From Gammaproteobacteria bacterium (GTDB lineage Bacteria > Pseudomonadota > Gammaproteobacteria > Eutrophobiales > Eutrophobiaceae): a stretch of DNA of 10,302 nucleotides. The translations under genes were made by a program, and so were the position numbers. The notes beneath the pieces are model-generated. The model worked only from the letters and a program-made list of their open reading frames with translations. It searched no databases and had not been told where the DNA came from. How positions within the stretch are numbered: position 1 is the first letter of the stretch; each line of letters starts with the position of its first letter. The stretch is from contig JAAXHV010000147.1 of the NCBI GenBank assembly GCA_012270695.1, forward strand, positions 1 through 10,302. The letters run 5' to 3'. Shown here piece by piece: positions 1 to 5,889 of the stretch.

Positions 1-50
1 TGGATGAGGACTGGTTGAAGCCGGTCGATGATTTGAAACAGAACCTGTAG
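1..50 (+). CDS. 3' end of an unidentified gene (partial)
   Basis: An open frame enters from the left edge and stops at TAG (48-50), giving a C-terminal tail that reads DEDWLKPVDDLKQNL. The acidic, amphipathic composition looks like a real protein end, and the frame runs convergently towards the antitoxin gene, which ends 12 bases further on. Too little is visible to name a family. It could also be a chance open frame of 15 codons. Confidence 0.35.
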   Translation, partial: DEDWLKPVDDLKQNL

Positions 51-62
51 AACAACACGCTG

Positions 63-368
63 TTATGTTCCGGAACGTCTTGATGGAACAAAATCTATTT
101 TCAGCTTGTAGCCCATTGCTTCAGCATAATCCGTAATGGTGGACAACCTTGGGGAAATATTTGAATTAACACTCTCCAAACGAGAAATATTACTTTTGCT
201 GGTATGAAGCTTCTCTGCTATTTGTTCTTGCGTATAGCCGGTTTTTTGACGCAAGGCAATGAGTTTTTTGCGAACTTCATATTCAGGGGCAAGTTCAGCA
301 TACGCTTCTTTTACTCCTTTTTTTTTAAATGCTTCTGTTTTAAATGATTTGAACGTTGGTCTTGCCAT
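63..368 (-). CDS. XRE-family antitoxin (HigA-like)
   Basis: Predicted 101-residue DNA-binding antitoxin of a type II toxin-antitoxin pair. A lysine-rich N-terminal part (about 1-30) precedes an HTH_3/XRE domain at about 33-90. The helix-turn-helix itself lies near residues 46-66, with TQEQIAEKLHTSKSNISRLE as the typical core. In this family the antitoxin binds and neutralises the adjacent toxin and represses their shared promoter. Its ATG (366-368) lies one base after the toxin TAA, so the two are almost certainly translationally coupled. There is no strong ribosome binding site of its own, only a purine-rich AAAGAAA upstream. The gene is visibly more AT-rich than the metabolic genes to its right, which fits horizontal acquisition. 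The family call is firm; the partnership with the upstream toxin is inferred from gene order and spacing. Confidence 0.88.
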   Translation of the reverse strand: MARPTFKSFKTEAFKKKGVKEAYAELAPEYEVRKKLIALRQKTGYTQEQIAEKLHTSKSNISRLESVNSNISPRLSTITDYAEAMGYKLKIDFVPSRRSGT

Positions 369-369
369 T

Positions 370-687
370 TTAAATTTCTTTCATACGCTTGCGAGCTATA
401 TCAATCTCTTTCTGAGGAGTTTTCTGCGTCTTTTTTATAAAAGAATTCAGGATAACTATTTCTTTACCTTTGACAGTACAAAACAGGGAGCGACCTATAC
501 CTTCCTTGCCTCTTGCCCTTATTTCGAAAAGGCCACGACCCATTGGAGACGTATATGGCTTTCCCACGTTTGGACCAAATTCTTCAATGATTTCAAGGAT
601 ATGAAGAAGATTGGACAATATCCCCTCAGGGAAGTTTAAAGTCTCCTCCGTAACCTTCCGATTGAAAAATGTAATCTTCCATGACAT
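370..687 (-). CDS. RelE/HigB-type toxin, phage Gp49-like
   Basis: Predicted 105-residue toxin of the Gp49/HigB-2 type (PF05973, RelE/ParE superfold), a group whose studied members are ribosome-dependent mRNA interferases. Family hallmarks are visible: a GRGLFEIRAR strand (50-59), a GIGRSLFC segment (63-70), a hydrophobic strand KEIVILNSF (75-83), and the very typical KKTQKTP motif (85-91) followed by a C-terminal helix that starts with EIDIA. Length matches the family. The gene precedes the antitoxin, the reverse of RelBE order and typical of HigBA-like loci. There is no Shine-Dalgarno sequence before the ATG at 685-687, and the predicted transcription start falls very near the ATG, so translation may be leaderless or inefficient. 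The frame looks intact and the toxin potentially active. Confidence 0.87.
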   Translation of the reverse strand: MSWKITFFNRKVTEETLNFPEGILSNLLHILEIIEEFGPNVGKPYTSPMGRGLFEIRARGKEGIGRSLFCTVKGKEIVILNSFIKKTQKTPQKEIDIARKRMKEI

Positions 688-693
688 TTGTGC

Positions 694-721
694 AGATTAT
701 CATAAATGATAACTTTGTCAA
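694..721 (-). promoter_or_regulatory. Toxin-antitoxin promoter with embedded palindromic operator
   Basis: Read on the minus strand, a consensus -35 TTGACA (716-721) is followed after 16 bases by a weak -10 TAATCT (694-699). Between and overlapping them is the palindrome TTATCAT-AA-ATGATAA (697-712), with two perfect 7-base arms. Position and symmetry fit an operator for the XRE antitoxin, giving the autorepression usual for these loci. The -35 sits just outside the SDR gene end (732), so the pair has its own promoter. Promoter and operator assignments are pattern-based. Confidence 0.6.
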
Positions 722-731
722 GAGAAGCAGG

Positions 732-1490
732 TCAGGGACTGCCGCCTCCATCCAGAACTAGGCCGACGCCGTTGACATAGGACGCGGCATCGGAAGCCAG
801 CCATAACACGGCCTCGGCAATGTCTTCCTGGCTGCAAAGCCGGCCTACGGGCAGTTGCCGGGCAAAACTGTTTTTGATGTCTGCATCGCCGCCTGTCATA
901 CGGTCCAGGATGGGCGCATCCACCGCGCCGGGGCACACGGCGTTAATCCTGATACCGTCGCTGATGTATTCCATCGCTGCCGCTTTGGTCAGTCCCATGA
1001 CCCCATGGGCCGCGGCGCAGTACGCGGCGTAGGTTGGGAACCCGATCAGGCCCCAGTTCCCCGCCATATTGACGATAGCCCCGCCACCGGTATCCAGTAT
1101 GGCGGGTATCTGGCACTTCATACCGCGCCATACACCGTTCAGCTTGGTATTGATCATTTCCGACCAGTCCTCTTCAGCTTCATCAGCAGTCTTTTTCCCG
1201 GTGCCTGCCAATCCCGCATTATTGAAGGCTACATTCAATCCACCGAATTCTCCGACAGTCCTGTCTACCGCATTTTGCAAGGCGCGCAAACCACCGACAT
1301 CCGTTTGCACGAACAGACCGTTGCCATCCATCGCTTCAATGGAACGCACCACCTCGTTGCCGTTGTTCGCGTCGCGGCCACCGATCACCACGTTGGCGCC
1401 TTCCTGCGCAAAGCGCAAGGCCGTAGTCCTGCCAATGCCGCTGGTGCCGCCCAGTATCAACACCGTTTTGTCCTGAAACTGTTTAACCAT
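732..1490 (-). CDS. SDR-fold protein with degenerate catalytic tetrad
   Basis: A classical short-chain dehydrogenase/reductase by fold and length (252 residues from the ATG at 1490; a GTG at 1499 would add three). Numbering below is from that GTG. The nucleotide-binding loop is LGGTSGIG (16-23), with Leu for the usual Thr. R42 after the second strand suggests NADP(H). D67, NNAG (93-96) and the PG motif (190-191) are kept. The active site is not. At the N-S-Y-K positions I read K119, G147, Y160 and A164; the YxxxK segment is YCAAA instead of the usual YCASK. The fold and cofactor site therefore look preserved while proton relay and substrate positioning residues are lost. It may bind a cofactor or partner without redox catalysis. 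It is divergent from the cyclase gene and probably belongs to that locus functionally, though this is inference. No strong ribosome binding site precedes either start. Confidence 0.9.
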   Translation of the reverse strand: MVKQFQDKTVLILGGTSGIGRTTALRFAQEGANVVIGGRDANNGNEVVRSIEAMDGNGLFVQTDVGGLRALQNAVDRTVGEFGGLNVAFNNAGLAGTGKKTADEAEEDWSEMINTKLNGVWRGMKCQIPAILDTGGGAIVNMAGNWGLIGFPTYAAYCAAAHGVMGLTKAAAMEYISDGIRINAVCPGAVDAPILDRMTGGDADIKNSFARQLPVGRLCSQEDIAEAVLWLASDAASYVNGVGLVLDGGGSP

Positions 1491-1516
1491 TACACACACA
1501 CCGGTAGCTCATTCAT
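1490..1516 (-). promoter_or_regulatory. Possible 8-codon leader ORF coupled to the SDR start
   Basis: A short frame MNELPVCV ends in TAA that overlaps the SDR ATG as TAATG, the classic stop-start overlap. A second short frame (MSYRCVCNG), starting four bases further in, has an AGGA four bases before its ATG and runs into the SDR gene. Because the SDR itself lacks a clear Shine-Dalgarno, translation could arrive by coupling from a leader peptide. Such short frames arise easily by chance, so this stays tentative. Confidence 0.2.
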
Positions 1517-1535
1517 TCCTAATTCTCAATTCCTG

Positions 1536-1543
1536 ATTATAAT
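1536..1543. promoter_or_regulatory. Shared palindromic -10 element of divergent promoters
   Basis: ATTATAAT is its own reverse complement and therefore offers a perfect TATAAT on both strands (plus 1538-1543, minus 1536-1541) in the 87-base gap between the SDR and cyclase genes. No good -35 is visible in either direction, so activator dependence is possible. Expression in the two directions would be mutually exclusive at any instant if both are used. Functional use is inferred. Confidence 0.45.
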
Positions 1544-1577
1544 GTAAATTCGAACTCATCTCCCCCGGTAAGTAACC

Positions 1578-2570
1578 ATGATAAGACACATCATCCTTAC
1601 AATCATCAGTTGTTGCCTTTTGACAAACGTATCTTATTCTACCGACAACTCAAGCAAGAAATGGTGGCCGTCTGAATGGGGAGCGGATGATCAACTGGGC
1701 GCGTTGAACCGGTTGACGCCAGCAAAGGTGCTGGCTGCTGCAAGCCTGATCAAACAGGGAAAGATCTATGACATGGGTCGGGTGTTTGAGGAAGACATGC
1801 CTTTGTTCGACCTGACCCCGCAACATCGTAAATACTCATTGACCGTCCCGGGCGCCACTTCCTGGGGCCCGCTGGGCGACAACAGGCTGGCCTGGAATGA
1901 GGATTATATCGCCGGTCATATCACCCAGGACGGTACACAATTCGATTCGCTCAGCCACATGGCCACGGTCATGGGCAAGCCAGGAGACCTGAACGAGGTG
2001 CGCTATTACAACGGCCACAGCCATGCCGAGATCGGCAGCGGACGCGGCTTCAGCAAACTGGGTGTGGAGCATGTTATACCGATCTTTACCCGCGGCATAC
2101 TGATCGACGTTGCCGGATTAAAGGGACGTATATTGGAATGCAGCGAAGAAGTCACCCTTGACGACCTGCATGCTGCGCTGAAGAGACAGGGAATGGACGA
2201 AGACGCCATCGAACCCGGTGACGCGTTGTTCTACCACACCGGCTGGGGAACTTTGTGGAAGACCGATAATAAAAAATTTAACAGTTGCGTACCGGGCCTG
2301 ACCGACAAAGCGGGAGACTGGGTGGTGGACAAACAAGTTATCCTGGTCGGGACGGACAACTGGGCCGTTGAAACCATACCCGGACCTGACCCGACACAGT
2401 TCGCACCAAATCATCAGAAATTCCTGGTGGAAAACGGTATCTATATCATGGAAAACATAGATTTCAGCGCCTTGTTGCAAGACGAGGTTTACGAATTTGC
2501 CTTCAGCTTCGGCGCCATCCCGTTCAAGGGCGCAACCGGCTCACCGGCCCGTCCGTTTGCCATCAGATAA
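1578..2570 (+). CDS. Exported cyclase-family metal-dependent hydrolase (PF04199)
   Basis: 330 residues with an N-terminal signal peptide (hydrophobic 4-17, cleavage probably near residue 21, SYS-TDN), so it should act in the periplasm. The mature start WWPSEWGADDQLGALN is typical of the long cyclase subgroup. Other marks are the metal region GTQFDSLSH (119-127), the TGWG segment near residue 220, a VGTDNWAVE strand, and the C-terminal GATGSPARPFAI. The family includes kynurenine formamidase-like and lactone/amide hydrolases; the substrate cannot be read here. In the canonical HxGTHxDxxxH motif the two histidines preceding the Asp are Gln (Q117, Q121) while D123 and H127 remain. As far as I recall, TQxD variants are common in this subgroup. 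It is the first gene of a pair with the isochorismatase-like gene 42 bases downstream. The ribosome binding site is weak (GGTAAG at 1567-1572). Confidence 0.88.
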   Translation: MIRHIILTIISCCLLTNVSYSTDNSSKKWWPSEWGADDQLGALNRLTPAKVLAAASLIKQGKIYDMGRVFEEDMPLFDLTPQHRKYSLTVPGATSWGPLGDNRLAWNEDYIAGHITQDGTQFDSLSHMATVMGKPGDLNEVRYYNGHSHAEIGSGRGFSKLGVEHVIPIFTRGILIDVAGLKGRILECSEEVTLDDLHAALKRQGMDEDAIEPGDALFYHTGWGTLWKTDNKKFNSCVPGLTDKAGDWVVDKQVILVGTDNWAVETIPGPDPTQFAPNHQKFLVENGIYIMENIDFSALLQDEVYEFAFSFGAIPFKGATGSPARPFAIR

Positions 2571-2612
2571 TTTTACATATACCAGGACTATCACACTTAT
2601 CCCGGGTTAATC

Positions 2613-3197
2613 ATGGAAGTCAGCCTGAAAAATCCGAGACCCCTGGCGCTGGTCCTGGACCTGCAGGAGTTATTCACCAGCTCCGCAGGGCCTTTTAACA
2701 ATGTTGCAGCCGATGCCTTGATTGAAAATGTAAACGACCTGTTGCGGTCCTTGAGAGAAAACCAGCTGCCTATCGTTTTTTCAAGCTATGTACTGGCTGA
2801 TGACCTTTCCGACGCCGGCTTGTTAAAGGAAAATCCCATTGTGAAACAAGGTTATTTCAGCGCCGGGTCAAGTTGGATGAAATGGGATAAACGCCTGAAA
2901 ATTCAAAGCTCGGATATTTTGATCAGCCGTAATCGACCCAGTGCATTTTACGGTGAGGAGCTGTCCGAGCTGCTGGAATCCTTGCATATCGATGTGTTGT
3001 TACTCTGCGGATTAAGTGTGAACAATGCTATTAGCAGCACTGCCAGGGACGCCTTTGCTCGAGACATACCAACAATAATCATCAAGGACTGTACCGGCGC
3101 AGCGCCTTGGGAAAAACACACTGAAGTCTATTTTGAGATCCTGGATGACTGGACCGCCCAGGTAATGACAAGCCAGGAATTACTGAAAAAGATATAG
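2613..3197 (+). CDS. Isochorismatase-like protein lacking the catalytic cysteine
   Basis: 194-residue cysteine-hydrolase (isochorismatase) superfamily fold without signal peptide, so cytoplasmic. Recognisable elements are the first strand with D16 (LALVLDLQELF), the SAF segment (110-112), the cis-peptide loop region CGLSVNN (132-138) and the STARDA helix (142-147). The Asp-Lys-Cys triad is broken. The Lys position is R106 (RNRPSAF, usual KxRxSAF), and the nucleophile position is A139 (NNAISSTARDA, usual NxCVxSTARDA), encoded by GCT at 3037-3039. C132 belongs to the strand before the loop and cannot be the nucleophile. The open frame is intact and otherwise well conserved, so this looks like a maintained pseudoenzyme and not a decayed gene. 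It follows the cyclase by 42 bases and is probably cotranscribed. It converges on the hydratase gene with only ten bases between the stops. Confidence 0.87.
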   Translation: MEVSLKNPRPLALVLDLQELFTSSAGPFNNVAADALIENVNDLLRSLRENQLPIVFSSYVLADDLSDAGLLKENPIVKQGYFSAGSSWMKWDKRLKIQSSDILISRNRPSAFYGEELSELLESLHIDVLLLCGLSVNNAISSTARDAFARDIPTIIIKDCTGAAPWEKHTEVYFEILDDWTAQVMTSQELLKKI

Positions 3198-3207
3198 CTA
3201 TGCAATG

Positions 3208-4083
3208 TCACTGGATGGTAACGGATACGGTGAAAACCTTCCCGCCGTACCCCGAGTATTGCGCCGTATAACGCCTGCCCCGTTGCGCTTTCACCGGCCC
3301 GCCGATAGCGCCCAGACTGATTATCTGTCCTGGTTTCAGCGTTTCATTTCTCAGGGATAACTCCTTCAATAAAAACAGGACAGAATTCAAAGGATGACCC
3401 AGGATTTGGCTGCCTTGACCTGAGCGGATGACCTCTCCCGTATCCGTGGATAACTGTAACGTCATGGCCGGAGGATACTCAATCAAGTCTTGCTCATTAA
3501 TTACCGTTATCGGAGCGCCGTACACGCCCCACCGGGCTCCCACGTTGCCTGCCAACAATATTGCGGCAGCGTTGTTGCTGTCCCGCCGGAACATGGCGTC
3601 TGGCAATTCTATAAACGGGATGATGGCATCGATATGCCGGGCCACGTCTTCGATTGAGTTAGCCTGATTGATTTCCGCCGATTTCACCCGCGCCAGCAGG
3701 TCAAGCTCCACCAGCAAGGAGGCAGCGGAATCCAATGCGATGACTGCACCGTCCGGTAATATCATTTGCTCAAACAGTACCCCGACCAGTGGGCGGGAGA
3801 CAGCAAACATTTCCTGTGCCTTTCTGTCCGTCAGTCCCACCTTGTAACCGGCGCGCTGAGAACTGCCTTCCATCAACGCGATCAATCCGAGCTGGGCAAT
3901 GCGCGCCTTGTCCATATCGTCAATAAGTTGATGGTAACAGTCATTGAGAATAACCCGGTTACGGTAGGCCCGCATATAATGTCCGGCGAAACCGGTCAGG
4001 GTACATTCCGGGCTTGCCGATAACTGACCGTGCGGGTTCAGCAGGTTGCCGAACAAGATCAATTTGAGTAGTAGTCTGTACAT
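3208..4083 (-). CDS. Exported 2-keto-4-pentenoate hydratase-like protein (FAH/MhpD superfamily)
   Basis: 291 residues. A hydrophobic N-terminus (MYRLLLKLILFGNLL, probable cleavage near residue 24) predicts export, whereas the classical MhpD/XylJ enzymes of meta-cleavage pathways are cytoplasmic. The MhpD-like fold is shown by GYKVGLTDRKAQ (79-90), SRPLVGVL (96-103), the metal-binding stretch VELDLL (125-130; E126 and D128, with Asp at the second position of the usual ExE), PFIELPD (156-162; E159), the GHPLNS segment and LKPGQIISLGAIG near the C-terminus. The reaction of the family is addition of water to, or decarboxylation of, 2-oxo-alkenoates with a divalent metal; the actual substrate is unknown. 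It is divergent from the DASS transporter, which suggests that product and transport may be linked. No clear Shine-Dalgarno is visible before the ATG at 4083. Confidence 0.82.
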   Translation of the reverse strand: MYRLLLKLILFGNLLNPHGQLSASPECTLTGFAGHYMRAYRNRVILNDCYHQLIDDMDKARIAQLGLIALMEGSSQRAGYKVGLTDRKAQEMFAVSRPLVGVLFEQMILPDGAVIALDSAASLLVELDLLARVKSAEINQANSIEDVARHIDAIIPFIELPDAMFRRDSNNAAAILLAGNVGARWGVYGAPITVINEQDLIEYPPAMTLQLSTDTGEVIRSGQGSQILGHPLNSVLFLLKELSLRNETLKPGQIISLGAIGGPVKAQRGRRYTAQYSGYGGKVFTVSVTIQ

Positions 4084-4120
4084 GTCGTATCAGTAGTTGT
4101 TGCGAGCATCGAGATCATTA

Positions 4121-4176
4121 CCAGAATCCAGCGGGAAACCCAAGCGTAGCTTATGGCCCATGCCGGAATCCGGTGG
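4121..4176. promoter_or_regulatory. Paired imperfect repeats, candidate operator for hydratase/transporter
   Basis: Two related 14-mers, CCAGAATCCAGCGG (4121-4134) and CCGGAATCCGGTGG (4163-4176), match at 11 of 14 positions. They lie 42 bases apart, about four helical turns, so on the same DNA face. The second contains the near-palindrome CCGGAATCCGG and overlaps the -35 of the transporter promoter. A repressor or activator binding pair is a reasonable guess; no regulator gene for it is visible in the window. Confidence 0.35.
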
Positions 4177-4201
4177 ACTAACCTTCCCTGTAATATATAA
4201 T
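4174..4201 (+). promoter_or_regulatory. Probable sigma-70 promoter of the DASS transporter
   Basis: TGGACT (4174-4179, four of six to consensus) and a perfect TATAAT (4196-4201) are separated by 16 bases. Transcription would begin near 4208, leaving a short leader that includes the Shine-Dalgarno AGGGA (4213-4217), eight bases before the ATG at 4226. Confidence 0.6.
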
Positions 4202-4225
4202 GCGTGAAAACCAGGGAAAACAGGA

Positions 4226-5605
4226 ATGATAAAAATTAAAAGCAATTCCATCATGTTGTTCCTTGCTCCGCTGGCGGCCGTCCTGTTGTTTTTCCTGCTG
4301 CGTTATTCAGGCGTCGAATACGTTATTGCCATAACCGCGGCGATAACCTTGCTGACCGCAACCTGGTGGGTCACGGAAAGCATTCCGATACCGGCGACCT
4401 CACTGATCCCGTTTTTCGCATTCCCGCTGACCAACGTCCTGTCACACAAAGAGGCGGCAGCGGGCCTGGGCAGCCCGGTGATCCTGTTGTTGATGGGCGG
4501 TTTTATGCTGGCAAAATCCCTGGAAAAATCCGGCGTACACAGGCGTTTCGCCCTGGCGATTCTGCATACGGTCGGCGGCAGCGGAAAACGCATCGTGTTC
4601 GCCTTCATGCTGACTGCAGCCCTGTTGTCCATGTGGATCAGCAATACGGCTACAACCCTGATTTTGATCCCCATCGCACTCGCTGTACTCAAACAGGTGG
4701 AGGACAAGGCACTGTCCATTGCCGTCGTCCTCGGTCTCGCACACTCTTCCTCCCTGGGAGGTGTGGCAACCCTGATAGGCACACCCCCCAATATTATTTT
4801 CGCCGGCATCTATTCGGAGTTCACCGGTCTCGAATATACGTTTGTGAACTGGATGAAGATCGGCTTGCCGGTCGTTATCTGCGGTCTGCCCTTGATGGCA
4901 TTGTGGTTGACGCGCAACGTCAAATGGAAAGAGACCCTGATCCTTCCGGCAGCCGACCCATGGCAGGTAAACGAAGTACGCGTGCTGGTTGTGTTCGGAA
5001 TCACCGTGGTGTTATGGATCACACGCTCTGAACCGTTTGGGGGCTGGTCGGGTCTGTTGGGGACCCCGGGGGTGGGTGATGCCACCGTGGCGTTGGCTGC
5101 CGTAGTGGCCATGTTTTTATTGCCTTCCGGCAAGGGCGACCGTCTGCTTGACTGGAAGACGGCTGCGGATATTCCCTGGGGCATGTTATTGCTTTTCGCC
5201 AGCGGTATTACCATCGCCAAGGCGTTTTCATCCAGCGGTCTCGCGGAGTTGATCGCACAACAACTGGCCGTGCTGGCGAAGTTTCCCGTGCCTGTGCTCC
5301 TTCTGTGCATCTGTCTGGGCGTGACATTCCTGACCGAGCTTACCTCCAATACCGCGACCACCACGCTGCTGATGCCCATCTTCGCGGCGACCGCGCTGGC
5401 CGTGGGGGTAAGCCCGGAATTAATGATGATCCCGGCTGCGATGTCCGCATCCTGCGCCTTCATGCTGCCGGTAGCTACCGTCCCCAATGCAATCGTATTC
5501 GGTACAGGCCACGTCACTATACGGGAAATGGTACAGGGCGGCTTCGTGCTGAACCTGATACTGGCGGTTGTAATAACCCTGGTGTGTTACCTGTCCCTGG
5601 GCTGA
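4226..5605 (+). CDS. DASS/SLC13-family anion:sodium symporter
   Basis: 459-residue inner-membrane protein with about eleven hydrophobic segments and re-entrant loops. Both signature SNT motifs of the divalent anion:sodium symporter family are present: SNTATT at 139-144 and SNTATTT beginning at 374. These form the tips of the two re-entrant hairpins that bind sodium and substrate in the VcINDY structure. TLIGTPPN (about 183-190) and a conserved C-terminal segment that begins with PVATVPNA also fit. Family substrates are C4-dicarboxylates, citrate, sulfate or other organic anions; the neighbours (cyclase, hydratase, GMC dehydrogenase) favour an organic acid, by inference. The start at 4226 has a Shine-Dalgarno AGGGA; the internal Met at residue 10 has none. 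The gene is divergent from the hydratase and ends four bases before a MITE-like element. Confidence 0.93.
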   Translation: MIKIKSNSIMLFLAPLAAVLLFFLLRYSGVEYVIAITAAITLLTATWWVTESIPIPATSLIPFFAFPLTNVLSHKEAAAGLGSPVILLLMGGFMLAKSLEKSGVHRRFALAILHTVGGSGKRIVFAFMLTAALLSMWISNTATTLILIPIALAVLKQVEDKALSIAVVLGLAHSSSLGGVATLIGTPPNIIFAGIYSEFTGLEYTFVNWMKIGLPVVICGLPLMALWLTRNVKWKETLILPAADPWQVNEVRVLVVFGITVVLWITRSEPFGGWSGLLGTPGVGDATVALAAVVAMFLLPSGKGDRLLDWKTAADIPWGMLLLFASGITIAKAFSSSGLAELIAQQLAVLAKFPVPVLLLCICLGVTFLTELTSNTATTTLLMPIFAATALAVGVSPELMMIPAAMSASCAFMLPVATVPNAIVFGTGHVTIREMVQGGFVLNLILAVVITLVCYLSLG

Positions 5606-5608
5606 GTT

Positions 5609-5889
5609 ATTAACATGGATGTACAGGATAGAGAATATTTGGTTCTGTTATTCCCGCAGAAAACTGCCTGTATGAAAGCGGATTTTTTTAATTGTTTCCG
5701 CTCTTGAGATTGAGAACTCCCGATCAACATCATAGGAGCGCCCTTCGGAAGCAAGCGTCAGTATTCGTGCAGGTTTATACTCCCCCTCATGGAGAAATGC
5801 CTCTGATTATGGCTGTTTTGACTCAAATTTAACGAGGACGCCTGATCATATTTATAAACATCCTGTATATCCTGTACATCCATGTTAAT
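5609..5889. mobile_element. MITE-like element with 22-bp perfect terminal inverted repeats
   Basis: The left arm 5609-5630 (starting ATTAACATGGATGTACAGG) is the exact reverse complement of the right arm 5868-5889 (ending CCATGTTAAT). The 281-base unit lies exactly between the stop codons of two convergent genes: DASS ends at 5605 and cytochrome b561 at 5890. Next to the right arm there is an extra short direct repeat of ATCCTGTA (5860-5867 and, with one base different, 5869-5876). No transposase is present, so it would be non-autonomous. I see no convincing target-site duplication. An alternative is a pair of repeats left by insertion of a small gene cassette. The arms are too far apart for a simple terminator, though the long hairpin could affect both convergent transcripts. 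Confidence 0.65.
5648..5806 (-). pseudogene. Startless coding-looking remnant inside the inverted-repeat element
   Basis: On the minus strand a 52-codon frame lies between two TAA stops. It reads in part YKPARILTLASEGRSYDV and then SISRAETIKKIRFHTG, ending FLRE-stop. The composition (alternating charged and hydrophobic residues, few rare residues) looks like real protein, and SISRAETIKK resembles a helix-turn-helix recognition helix. There is no ATG, GTG or TTG in the frame, and the upstream sequence continues in other frames with stops, so I call it a decayed or 5'-truncated cargo gene. No family is recognised. The other five frames of the element contain only shorter, less protein-like stretches. 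Confidence 0.35.

Noticed and set aside
11..25. CTGGTTGAAGCCGGT resembles the tRNA-Arg anticodon region on the plus strand (CTGGTTCGAAGCCAGGT), suggesting an attachment-site copy
   Set aside because: It needs two gaps over a short stretch, lies in an apparently coding frame, and integrases usually duplicate the tRNA 3' end or a perfect core. Not supported.
855..1547. 230-codon open frame antisense to the SDR gene
   Set aside because: Its translation has no recognisable domain and low-quality composition; it mirrors a well-supported SDR on the other strand.
4303..5517. Two adjacent long antisense frames (168 and 235 codons) opposite the DASS gene
   Set aside because: Typical shadow frames of a GC-rich membrane-protein gene; no membrane pattern, domain or ribosome binding site.
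5656..5690. GCAG-AAAA-CTGC hairpin followed some bases later by a run of seven T on the plus strand, considered as the DASS terminator
   Set aside because: Only a four-base stem, and the T-run is separated from it by more than ten bases, so it does not meet the intrinsic terminator pattern.
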